From Artemia franciscana (lineage: Eukaryota > Arthropoda > Branchiopoda > Anostraca > Artemiidae), in assembly GCF_032884065.1 (NCBI RefSeq), contig NC_088864.1, positions 16,434,409 through 16,498,408 on the forward strand: a stretch of 64,000 bases of DNA, in the 5' to 3' direction. Below are positions 52,986-62,652 of the stretch, in pieces; position 1 is the first letter of the stretch; each line of letters opens with the position of its first letter. Both the position numbers and the translations under genes were made by a program. The notes under the pieces are model-generated. The model did no database searches and was not told where the DNA came from. It saw only the letters and a program-made list of their open reading frames with translations.

Positions 52986-53291
52986 TTGTTTTCGGTTTCA
53001 AGTCTTTATTGTTACTTCAAGAACAACGAAGGAAGTAGGCGAGGACATTATAGGCTGAATAATACCACTTTCACTAGCTTTAGAACCAGTTTCCCTGACT
53101 CTCCGTCCCAAGGCAGCAAAGATAATCCATTAACACACCTCGAAGTGGTGAAGGGGTGTAAACAGCACTTAGCTCAAGTGCTCAGAATCTCTGCCAAGAA
53201 GAAAGAGGTTACCAACAAAAACTTCCTCACATACAAAGTGCTGCGACAAGAATGTCACAAATCAGCAGGAATTGACAAAACGGCCTACTAG
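52986..53291 (+). CDS. Unrecognised 101-codon frame next to a LINE
   Basis: An open frame with fairly protein-like composition (HYRLNNTTFTSFRTSFPDSP, THLEVVKGCKQHLAQVLRIS, KKKEVTNKNFLTYKVLRQEC) ends in TAG just before the end of the minus-strand LINE. No family or motif is recognised and no promoter or splice sites are evident. It could be part of a host gene exon, a transposon gene, or chance. Confidence 0.25.
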   Translation: MFSVSSLYCYFKNNEGSRRGHYRLNNTTFTSFRTSFPDSPSQGSKDNPLTHLEVVKGCKQHLAQVLRISAKKKEVTNKNFLTYKVLRQECHKSAGIDKTAY

Positions 53292-53329
53292 TACAACGTT
53301 GCTAGCGGTATGGAAAAAACCGTATCACG

Positions 53330-54914
53330 GAACGAAACTCTAAAAAACGTTCAAGCTGCATCCAGGCTCATTGTGGCACCCAGTAGACGACGGCTTGTCT
53401 TTTTCCAGAGGTTTCTCTCAAGGGTGGCAGGCTCTACGATCTCCAGCCACTGACGATACCGACAATGGCCTTATTTTCTGAAATCTCCGATTGGCTCAGA
53501 TCAAACTTCACCGTCGCGAGCCACGTCTTCTTTTAACTTACTGGTCTCTTCTCCCATACCGCTAGTGGTAGACATTTGAGGCTTCTTTTGCTTATTTGGT
53601 TATCTGGTCGGTGCATTATGTAGCCAAACTATCTCAGTTTCCTCTGCTTGACAATATCGGAGACAATTGAGCGATCCCCACATCTTCTCCTGATTTCGTC
53701 TTTCGAGACTCTATCTGAGAGGCGGATGTCCAGCATATAACGCAGACATTTGTGGTTGAAAGTATTCAAGATCAGCGCTTTTGCTGATGTCAGTGATTAT
53801 GTCCCAAATCCATAAAGGAAAACAGACAGTTTTGTTTTTGCTAGAATTATTTGGAGGCCAGTTGAGATTGCCTTGTCTGCTACGTCATTGATGCCTGGGC
53901 TTCCGCAACGCAACCAGCAAGCATGTCCACATCGTCAGCGTAGTCAACACCCATGACGGAGTAGGCCAGGCTTACTACAACGCCTTTATACTTTTCCTGG
54001 GCCTTGAGGATCCAATCGATAACAAAGTTGGCGAGAGGACGCAGCCTTGACGTACACCCTCCTCAATCGAGAACAGGTCTAAAAGCTCGCCAACAACTTT
54101 GACTCGAGCCTTTGTTCCAGCATAGCATGCCCTAATTAGGCCGATGATCTTCTCAGGCACACGATCCTCTCTCTTTGCTTCCTATATTTCATCACGGTGG
54201 ACCGAATCAAAGGCAGTGATGAAGTCTATGAAGATTTGGATTGTTTCCTGCTGGCGTTTAAACCGGTGTTTAAGGACCTGTCGCACGATAAAGATGTGCT
54301 CAAAGCAGCCCATGCCTTGCCTGAATCCTGCTTGGTTGGGTCGTGTTTGGTTGTTTCTGACATCTCCAAATCTGTTTGAAAGTATGATTGCGAACAGCTT
54401 GGCAGCAATAGGAATAAAGGATATCCCTCGGTAATTTTTTACAATCCACTCGGTCACTTTTTTTAAAGATAGAGACAATTATCGAGGTCTTCCACTCATC
54501 GGGGATGTAATTATTGTCTCAAACTTTGGTGATTAAACTATGAAGCTCAATCACCACCGGCTCGGGAAGAGCTTTCCGTAGCTCGGCAGAAATACCATCT
54601 ATTCCTGGGCTTTTATGGTTTTCCAGTTCTTTGGTCCCCTTGGTCACATAATCCTTGAAGGGGGGGGGGTCTGTACGCACATTTTCATACGCATGTTGGT
54701 CTGGTAGGTTCTGGGGAGCTGTAGGTGGTTGATTTTGGTTATTAGTACCTCCTGGTCTCAATAGCTCTTGGAAGTGTACTCGCCATCTTTCTAACCATTC
54801 CTCGCTGCTTTTGAGTATCATCCCATCTTTCGTCTTAAGCAAAATGATAGTTTGGGTCTTCTTCCAAGCACATTCTCCAAGTATCTGATAAAATTTGTTC
54901 TTTAACGAAAACAA
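53330..54914 (-). mobile_element. LINE reverse-transcriptase remnant, 5'-truncated and frameshifted
   Basis: On the minus strand, from high to low coordinates: a linker with EEWLERWRVHFQELL (about 54,800), SPGIDGISAELRKALPEPVV (about 54,590), NYRGISFIPIAAKLFAIILS (about 54,420), RPNQAGFRQGMGCFEHIF (about 54,340), the catalytic FIDFITAFDSVHRDE block (about 54,210), EGVRQGCVLSPTLL (about 54,050), and the catalytic YADD (codons 53,931-53,942). A thumb/C-terminal region reads LNTFNHKCLRYMLDIRLSDR and DIVKQRKLR. At least two frameshifts (near 54,500 and between 54,160 and 53,942) and several stops inactivate it. The endonuclease domain is absent. It belongs to a broad animal LINE group with this RT signature; the clade is not assigned. 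Confidence 0.9.
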
Positions 54915-55529
54915 GGGAAAAAAGATTTGAGATATAAAAGATATTTCGTCTATTTATAAAATATTTCACATCTCTTTTTGTTGAGTTTTGAATAAAGGGC
55001 ATATTTAATGCTAGCAGGCTTATGTATAAGAGTGGAACAAAAGGAGGGAGCTCATTAGCCAACTGGCACTCATTTTACTTGAGCAGCAGCATAGGCCTTC
55101 GCACTCTCCAAATTACAGCTCGTTTTGTCATTAGCTTGAATAAATTGCAAAAAGGCATGCATACCCTTTAAAATCACATGTCACACATATTTTATCTAAT
55201 GCGTCAACTATGCAATATTTTGCGCAGTTTCCAGTCAGACACGTATGACTGAACTTGTTTCACTGGGAAACAACGTTTTAGGAGGCACATATTTTTATCT
55301 CGATATCTTTTAAGATGGGGAAGAGGCATAACCCCGCTAAGTCTCAAATGTAGGTTTCAAATGAATCAACATGACACAAGATGAGCTACTGTTGCACAGG
55401 ATCTCCTTTGAAACTGTGTGCAATATAAAAACCTAAATCGAATCGATATTCACACAAGTTAACGAGATTCATTCCCATGGAACAAGGTTAACGAAAAAAA
55501 AATATGTTGATAATTTGGTTACGTCTAGG
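54915..55529. other. Non-coding sequence between LINE and MITE
   Basis: No supported gene. Confidence 0.45.
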
Positions 55530-55693
55530 CAAGAGCGTATGCAGGATTTTTATCTGGGGAGGGGGCTACAGAATAAATTTGAAAAACATATGCATTTTTT
55601 TATTCATTTTTGTTACGTTTTTGCGAGTCGGACAAACATTTCGGGGGGGGGGGAGGAGTTCCAACCCCCTAACCCCCCTGGATACGACCGTGT
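55530..55693. mobile_element. hAT-like MITE with near-perfect 8-bp target-site duplication
   Basis: Left end CAAGAGCGTATGCAGG and right end CCTGGATACGACCGTG are inverted. Flanks CGTCTAGG and TGTCTAGG differ at one position. The internal motif GAGTCGGACAAACATTTCGG matches the copy at 43,697. It is 164 bp and non-coding. Confidence 0.75.
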
Positions 55694-56366
55694 GTCTAGG
55701 TCGGAGTCTTTTCTTATTTTTAGACGGGGTATGTTATGGTACTTGTTAAATGAGAATATTAAAAGTAGTGATTTAAGTGAATTTAAAAGTCTGTTGAAGA
55801 ATGAATTATTTTTAAGATATGGTTTTAATGATTAATTTAATAGGGATAGAATATCCTATAGAATATAATATATAGATAGAACAAAAAAGCATTAAATCAA
55901 AGAAAATAGTATTTGATTTTGATTGATGTGTGTTAGGGAAGGAGTTGAGAGTTAAGTTAGCGGTCGTAGGGTACGTGATGTTGTAGTTATGTTGTTGTTT
56001 TTTTTTTTAATCCTTCTGAGGTTAATGTTAATCAACTTTCTGGATTTGTTTGATCATTCCTCCTCCGCATCATGTTGTGGCTTTTTGAGGGAATACATGC
56101 ATGTATTTTTTTTGTTAGTAATTGATATTAAATTGAATAAAAAATAATTTAAAAATGGGTAATCTTTATTTTATATGAATTTGACCCAGCACATATCGTT
56201 AGACAGAAAGCGGTGCTTTGAAGACCTCTAATAATTTCTTTGGGTTGCCTCGTTTTGTGAAATCGTGTGCAATTCCTAATACGATTCTCCTGTCTGTAGT
56301 TCATTCTCATTAGATAAATACTTGGCATATTTATTTCAATTTATTCGTATTGTCGCTGTTATGCCA
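55694..56366. other. Non-coding sequence
   Basis: Nothing recognised beyond T- and A-runs. Confidence 0.5.
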
Positions 56367-56524
56367 AAAGGTCGTATCTGATATTTTGAATCTCCTGAAA
56401 CAGTTGGCAAAAAGGCTTCATTGAGACACGCCTAAAGGTCGTATAAGGCATTTTGAATGTCCTGAAACCATCGCCAAAAACCGCTTGCTGAGATAGCCTA
56501 AAGGTCGTATCTGACATTTCAAAT

Positions 56525-58093
56525 CAAACGAACTGTAGTAAAGAGCGACCCGGCTCAATAGTAACCGAAACTCTAAAAAATGGAGTTTCATCAAGATCAG
56601 TTATACCCATCAAAAGTTACGAGCCTGAGAAAATCTTAACGAACAATCTTAACGAAAATCACACCATCAGATTCAGCGTATCAGAGAACCTTGTTGTAGA
56701 AGTTTCAAGCTCATATCTACAAAAATGTGGAATTTCGCATTTTTTGTCAGAAGACAGATCACGGATGCGCGTTTATTTGTTTTCTTGTTTTTTTTTTGTT
56801 TTTTTTTTTTCCCCAGGGGTGATCGTATCGACTGAGTGGTCCTAGAATCTTGCAAGAGGGCTCATTCTAACGGAAAATAAAAGTTCCAGTTCCTTTTTAA
56901 AGTGAAAAAAAATTGGAGGGCACCTAGGCCCCCTCCCACCCTCATTTTCCCAAAGTCACCAGATCAAAATTCTAAGATGCCATTTTATTCACCATAGTCG
57001 AAAAACCTAATAACTATATCTTTGGAGACGACTTACTCCCCCGCAGTCCCCGTGGGAGGGGCTGCAAGTTGAAAACTTTGACCTGTGTTTACATATAGTA
57101 ATGGTTACTGGGAAGTGTACAGACGTTTTCAGGGGGATTTTTTGGTTTAGGGGGGAGGATTGAGGGGGGGTTACGTAGGAGGATATTTCCATGGAGAGAC
57201 TTCTCATTGTAAAAGAAAATTTCAATGAAGGGGGCGCAGGATTTTCTAGATTTATTTGAAAAAACAATGAAAAAATAAATATGAAAAGTTTTTTCAACTG
57301 AAAGTAATTAGCAGCATTAAAACTTAAAACGAACAAAAATCATTACGCATGTGAGGGGTTTACCTCCTCGTTATACCTCACTCTTTCCGCTAAAGTATTT
57401 TTAGTAATTTCAACTATTTATTCTACGGCCTTTGTGATTCAGAGGTCATTCTTAAGGAATTGGGACAAAATCTAAGCTTTAGTGTAAAGAGCGAGGTATT
57501 GACGAGGGTTGAACCCCCTCATATACGCAATAAAAACATACGAATATAGAAGTTCGTTACGTAAGTTTAATTCGTAAGTTACGTATACTTTTTACCAATG
57601 AAAACGTTTGTAAAAAATTAAAAGTTCTAGTTGCTTTTTTAAGTAATCAAAAACTTGGAGGGCAACTAGGCCTCCTCCTTCGCTTCTTTTTTCTCAAAAT
57701 CTTCCAATTAATTGCAATTAATTAATATGCAAATTTTGTTTTATTTTTTTTGTGCGGAGAGCCAAGATCAAAACATGCATTAATCCAAAAACGTCCAGAA
57801 ATAAAAAAAAACAATAAGTTTTTGTAACGGTAAGTAAGGAGCGACATTAAACCTTAAAAAGAACAGAAATTACTCCGTATATGAAAGGGACTTTTCCTCC
57901 TCAACGCCCCGTTCTTTACTCTAAGGTTTCTTACTGTTTTAAAAAGTAGAGTTAAGAAAAAGGGTCAAACTTTAGCGTAAAGAGCGAGGCATGGAGGAGG
58001 AAAAGTCCCTTTCATATACGGAGTAATTTCTGTTCGTTTTAAGTTTTAATGTCGCTCCTTACTTACCGTTACAAAAACTTGTTTCTTTCATTT
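56525..58093 (+). mobile_element. Composite hairpin element, near-complete copy
   Basis: Begins CAAACGAACTGTAGTAAAGA (part of the 5' hairpin arm is missing) and ends TTTCATTT, flanked by AAT on both sides (56,522-56,524 and 58,094-58,096). Module order is the same as in the 58,981 copy: GACCCGGCTCAATAGTAACC, a T-rich tract near 56,790, GGAGGGCACCTAGGCCCCCT, CAGTCCCCGTGGGAGGGGCT, a middle palindrome at 57,290-57,530, a second GGAGGGCAACTAGGCC module, and a terminal palindrome. No coding capacity, so it is non-autonomous. Confidence 0.85.
57816..58080. repeat. Terminal palindrome of the 56,525 element, 114-bp arms
   Basis: Arms 57,816-57,929 and 57,967-58,080 are inverted copies with about eight mismatches. 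Both arms carry the copy-specific variants GTAACGGTAAGTAAGG and AAGGGACTTTTCCTCCTC. Confidence 0.9.
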
Positions 58094-58113
58094 AATCTCC
58101 AGAAACAACTGCG

Positions 58114-58244
58114 AAAAACCGTTTGTTGAGCTGCATTCAGAGGGAGAATCAGCAGGTCAATTTATGTTCAGTCATACTTCGATTCTTCTGACCTACATTA
58201 TCCTGCCGATTCTCTCGTTGAGAACAGCTTAGCAAACGGTTTTT
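58114..58244. repeat. Inverted repeat adjoining the tandem array, ~47-bp arms
   Basis: AAAAACCGTTTGTTGAGCTG ... GAGAATCAGCAGGTCAA is inverted at the right end as CCTGCCGATTCTCTCGTTGA ... GCAAACGGTTTTT. The arms are imperfect. Confidence 0.75.
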
Positions 58245-58901
58245 GTGAACAATCTCAGCTATTTGAAAATGCCAGGCATGATCTTTAAGCGCAATAGCTA
58301 TCATCAAGGGTGCGTCATCTATCATCAAGTATGAAAGCTGAATTTTTAGACAACATACACATTGCTATATTTTTATTTTACGTTGGCTTACTGAGGGACT
58401 GGGGTTATACTTGTACGCTAAGGTAAATATCCTGATCAAACCCTATTATGAGATTATATAGATTAAGTTCTTTGTCAGATTGTTTTCTTAACCTATCACT
58501 ACTCCGTGTAAATCAATTTGATGCTACGAAATGTCACGTTTAAGTATTTTTACCTTTCTTTTGTGCCTATTTCAACAATGACAAAAGATTGAAAGAAAGC
58601 GGACGAAAATTAATAAAACCTAGAAGAATTCAATAAGCTGTTGCTTATTGTTCTTTCCAAGGACGTATCTAATTCACTGATACTTGAAAAAAAGAGGTTT
58701 TTTTTGGATATTCAACAAAAGGGTTCTTAAATTCCGTCTTCTAAAGATATTCATCCAACCTGAAACGAATAGACAATCACTCAAGCATGGAAAATAAATA
58801 GTACTAACAGTCAAAGTTACGCTGTATAAAAGGACCTTTAATCCGGCAAATAGATAAACAGCCTCATGTTTAAATAAAGAACATTTAAGCTAAAGGACAG
58901 T
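58245..58901. other. Non-coding sequence
   Basis: No gene recognised. Confidence 0.5.
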
Positions 58902-59930
58902 ACTTTAGGGGGAAACCATGGTTCCCCGGGTTTCAAGAAACGATTGAAAAGATTCAGATAATTTCTTGTTTTGAAATAATCAAACAGTTCGTGGTAACGA
59001 ACTGTAGTAAGGAGCGACCCGGCTCAATAGTAACCAAAACTCTAAAGAATTGAATTTTGATACCAATAGCTGCATCAAAAGAATCGCATTTTAATGCTGA
59101 TTTTAAATATATAAGTTTCATCAAGTTTAGTCCTACCCATCAAAAGTTACGAGCCGGAGAAAATTTGCCTTATTTATGAAAATAGGTGGAAACACCCCCT
59201 AAAAGTCGTAGGATCTTAACGAAAATGACACAATCAGATTCAGCGTATCAGAGAACCCTACTGTAGAAGTTTCAAGCTCCTATCAATAAAAATGTGGAAT
59301 TTTGTATTTTTTGCCAGAAGACAAATCACGGGTGCGTGTTCATTTGTTTTTTTTTTTTTTTTTTTTTTTTTTCCAGGGGTCATCGTATCGACCAAGTGGT
59401 CCTAGAATGTCGTAAGAGGGCTCATTCTAACGGAAATGAAAAGTTTTAGTGCCCTTTTTAAGTGACCAAAAAATTTGGAGGGCGTCTAGGCCCCCTCCCA
59501 CGCTCATTTTTTCCCAAAGTCAACGGATCAAAATTTTGAGATAGCCATTTTGTTCAGCATAGTCGAAAACCATAATAACTATGTCTTTGGGGATGACTTA
59601 CTCCCCCACAATCCCTGGGGGAGGGGCTGCAAGTTACAAACTTTGACCAGTGTTTACATATAGTAATGGTTATTGGGAAGTGTACAGACGTTTTCAGGGG
59701 GATTTTATTTTATTTGGGGGTGGGGCTGAGGAGAGGGGGCTATGTTGGAGGATCTTTCCTTGGAGGAATCTGTCATGGGGGAAGAAAAATTCAATGACAA
59801 GGGCGCAGGATTCTCTAGCATTACTATAAGAAAACAATGAAAAATAAACATGAAAACGTTTTTTCAAATGAAAGGAAGAAGTAGCATTAAAACTTAAAAC
59901 GAACAGAGATTATTACGCATATGAGGGGTT

Positions 59931-60008
59931 CTAAAAATACTTTAGCATAAAGAGCGAGGTATTTAGGAGGAGATAAATACCTTGCTCTTTATGCTAAAGT
60001 ATTTTTAG
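59931..60008. repeat. Nested 35-bp inverted repeat inside the composite element
   Basis: CTAAAAATACTTTAGCATAA ... at 59,931-59,965 is inverted at 59,974-60,008 with one mismatch and an 8-nt loop. The equivalent site in the 56,525 copy lacks this duplication. Confidence 0.9.
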
Positions 60009-60436
60009 TAATTTCAACTATTTATTCTACGGCCTTTCTGATTCAGGGGTCATTCGTAAAGAATTGGGACAAAACTTACGATTTAGTGTAAAGAGCGAGG
60101 TATTAACGAGGGTACAAACCCCCTCGTATACATAATAAAAATATAAGGTTATGAAAGTTTGTTACGTAAGTTAATTCTTAAGTTACGCATATTTTTTACT
60201 AATAAAAACGTTCGTTAAAATTAAAAGTTCTAGTTGCCTTTTTAAGTAACCGAAAAATTACAGGGCAACTAGGCCTCCTTCCTCACCCCTTATTTCTCAA
60301 AATCATCTGATCAAAACTAAGAGAAAGCCATTTAGCCAAAAAAGGAATTAATATGCAAATTTCATTTTAATAATTTATGTGCGGAGAGCCAAAACCAAAC
60401 ATGCATTAATTCAAAAACGTTCAGAAATTAAATAAA

Positions 60437-60717
60437 AAAAAACTAATTTTTTTAGCTGAAAGTAAGGAGCGACATTAAAACTTAAAACGAACAGAAATTA
60501 CTCCGTATATGAAATGGGTTGTCCCCTCCACAATCCCTCGCTCTTTACGCTAAAGTTTGACCTTTTGCCACAATTCTACTTTTTAAAACAATTAAAAGCT
60601 TTAGCGTAAAGAGCGAGGGATTGTGGAGGGGACAACCCATTTCATATACGGAGTAATTTCTGTTCGTTTTAAGTTTTAATGTCGCTCCTTACTTTCAGCT
60701 AAAAAAATTAGTTTTTT
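60437..60717. repeat. Perfect terminal palindrome, two 119-bp arms
   Basis: Arms 60,437-60,555 and 60,599-60,717 are exact inverted copies separated by 43 nt. The similarity continues imperfectly outward through ATTAAATAA / TTATTTAAT. Landmarks are TTAGCTGAAAGTAAGGAGCG, ACTCCGTATATGAAATGGGT and CTCGCTCTTTACGCTAAAG. Confidence 0.95.
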
Positions 60718-61256
60718 GTTATTTAATATTCATAAAGCTTCAGTAGGACATAGCAGCCCAAAGTTTGTTCTCACACTTCACGATCTCAGAGAGAATCGTA
60801 CGGCTGAAAAAAATAAATAAAAAACAATGTAACAAAAAAAAAAAAAAATCAAATAAATAAAAAACCCTGTGGCACAAAAATAAAATAAATAAAAATCAGT
60901 CTCAGGAAAAAGCAAATAAATGTTTTGAACACTCATACTTTAGGGGGAAACCATGGTTCCCTGGGTTTCAAGAAATGATTGAAAAGATTCAGATAATTTC
61001 TTGTTTTGAAACAATATTCATAAAGCTTCAGGAGGACATAGCAACCCAAAGTTTATTCTCACACCTCACGATCTCAGAGAGAATCGCGCGGCTAAAAAAA
61101 ATAAATAAAAATCAATGTAACAAAAAAATATCATAAAAATAAAAATAAAAAAAATAAATAAAAATAAATCAATCAAATAAATAAAAAACCCTGCGGCAAA
61201 AAAAATAAAATAAAAATCAGTCTCAGGAAAATGCAATTAAATGTTTTGAACACTCA

Positions 61257-61877
61257 AGGCGATAAAAGGTATTGAATGCTCTTTTCTATCACTCAATAGC
61301 AAGGAGGAGTCGAGCCTGCCCACTAACGAAATCCCAAAATTTCCTGAATTTCTGGGAATTTGTATTCAAATTACCAAATATGAAGCACTTATTATTATTA
61401 CCCCCCCCTTCCAAAAAAATTACTCCTAGATCAATAGTCCTGTGTCCTAGCTCAATAGTCTATAATAAGATAAGCGAAATAAGATAATTTCGCTCGCAGG
61501 AATAATTTTAGGCTAATCCTTCACTTTATTTGTAATGAAATTAGGTTTCATTGGTAATCTTTAATTGCGTATCAGATATAATGCGAGGGGGGAGAGTCAT
61601 TGTTTAGCTGGGGGTAGGGTAGATTCCTACAAAAATACATTTTAATGGACAAACTGCTTACTTTTTGTGAGGCTTCAGATAAATGTTGAAAGAGGTAGGG
61701 GGAGTCGAAATTGATTAAAATGTTTTTCTATACAGCTAATATGTTACAATCCCACATCTACTAGCACAGAGGTGGAAAAGGCAAGGCAGATCATCATCAG
61801 CCCCATCAGAAACTTTCTTTGGGGTGGCAAATACTGCTAGGAACTTCGTTCTCAGCAATTTTAGATGGTAATATTTT
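61257..61877. other. Non-coding sequence
   Basis: No gene recognised. C-run at 61,400. Confidence 0.5.
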
Positions 61878-62192
61878 TCTTTTTCTTGCCAGGAGAAAAA
61901 TCACAGATGCGTGTTTATTTGTTTTTGTTTCCAGGGTGATCGTATTGTCCCAGCACCTCGCTCTTTACGCTAAAGTTTAAATTGTGTCCCAATTCTTTAA
62001 AAATGACTCCTGAAACACAAGGGTCGTTTAATTAGAGCCAAAAAATAAGTGCCAAAAAAGTATAGCGTGAAGAGCGAAGTGTTGAGGAGGAGGGCAACCC
62101 CCCCGCAAATACGTAATAATTTCTGTTCGTTTTAAGTTTTAATATTGCTCTTTACTTTCAACTGAAAAAAACTTGTTTTTTCTTTATTTAAT
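61878..62192 (+). mobile_element. Composite hairpin element, short deleted form
   Basis: A piece of the middle module (TTGCCAGGAGAAAAATCACA, GATGCGTGTTTATTTG, GGGTGATCGTATTGTCCCAG) is fused directly to the inner left arm of the terminal palindrome (CACCTCGCTCTTTACGCTAA). The complete right arm follows, ending TTTACTTTCAACTGAA and TTTATTTAAT. Confidence 0.8.
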
Positions 62193-62652
62193 AAAAATTA
62201 AAGATAAACATGTTTCCAAAGGCAATTGAAAAAGTATGCCAAATAAAGCAAAAGTATAAAAAAATGAAAAAAGTAAGTAATTATAAAAAATACACAAAAC
62301 AATAGCCTACTTACAAAAACTAAGATATAAACTCCCAGCATTCACTTCTGTTGAGCAATGCCGAAGCGTTGGACAGATATTATAATATCGACAGTTTTGA
62401 ACATGGCTATCCAATAACAAAATATTTAATGCCTTAATGGCAGGTGGACCAGGGCCCACCTTCCCCCCCCCTGCCGGCTCCCATGCTTAGAGACAATAAG
62501 GAAATATTCCTCAAAACAGTGGAACCCAATTCAGTGGATATTTCGACCCTATGTACAAGGGTCGTTTTCAGCACAGCACCAACAAATATATATATATAAC
62601 TGAACAATAAAATTCTTTAAACGAAATAAAATAAATAAACAAGTTTTCAAAG
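62193..62652. other. Non-coding sequence
   Basis: No gene recognised. A short TATATA run lies near 62,588. Confidence 0.5.

Larger units (their letters stand above)
56367..58134. repeat. 66-67-bp tandem repeat, split by a composite element
   Basis: Units start AAAGGTCGTAT at 56,367, 56,434 and 56,500 and continue TTTTGAAT(C/G)TCCTGAAAC and GCCAAAAACCGCTTGCTGAG. The third unit stops at 56,524 and resumes at 58,097 (CTCCAGAAAC, GCGAAAAACCGTTTGTTGAG), so the element at 56,525-58,093 was inserted into it. Confidence 0.85.
58981..60724 (+). mobile_element. Composite hairpin element, complete reference copy (non-autonomous)
   Basis: A 1,744-bp element with AAT on both sides (58,978-58,980 and 60,725-60,727). 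It begins CAAACAGTTCGTGGTAACGA, which folds as a perfect 9-bp hairpin (58,984-58,992 with 58,997-59,005, loop GGTA), followed by GTAAGGAGCGAC. The inverse GTCGCTCCTTAC lies at 60,681-60,692. Internal modules in order: CCGGCTCAATAGTAACC, CACCCCCTAAAAGTCG, a poly-T tract at 59,347-59,372, GGAGGGCGTCTAGGCCCCCT, GATCAAAATTTTGAGATAGC, GGGGGAGGGGCTGCAAG, a middle hairpin region, a repeated TTCTAGTTGCCTTTTTAAGT module, and the terminal palindrome. No open frame of note. Superfamily not assigned. Hairpin ends and short A/T flanks are compatible with a Helitron/Helentron-like non-autonomous element, but no canonical CTRR end is seen. Confidence 0.85.
58902..61256. repeat. Direct duplication of a ~290-320 bp unit, first copy split by a composite element
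   Basis: Unit 1 is 58,902-58,980 plus 60,728-60,936. Unit 2 is 60,937-61,256. Shared sequence includes ACTTTAGGGGGAAACCATGG, GATTCAGATAATTTCTTG, ATTCATAAAGCTTCAG, CACGATCTCAGAGAGAATCG and TGTTTTGAACACTCA. Unit 2 retains the uninterrupted site (GAAACAATATTCATAAAG). AAATAAATAAAA-rich low-complexity tracts lie inside each unit. Confidence 0.9.
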
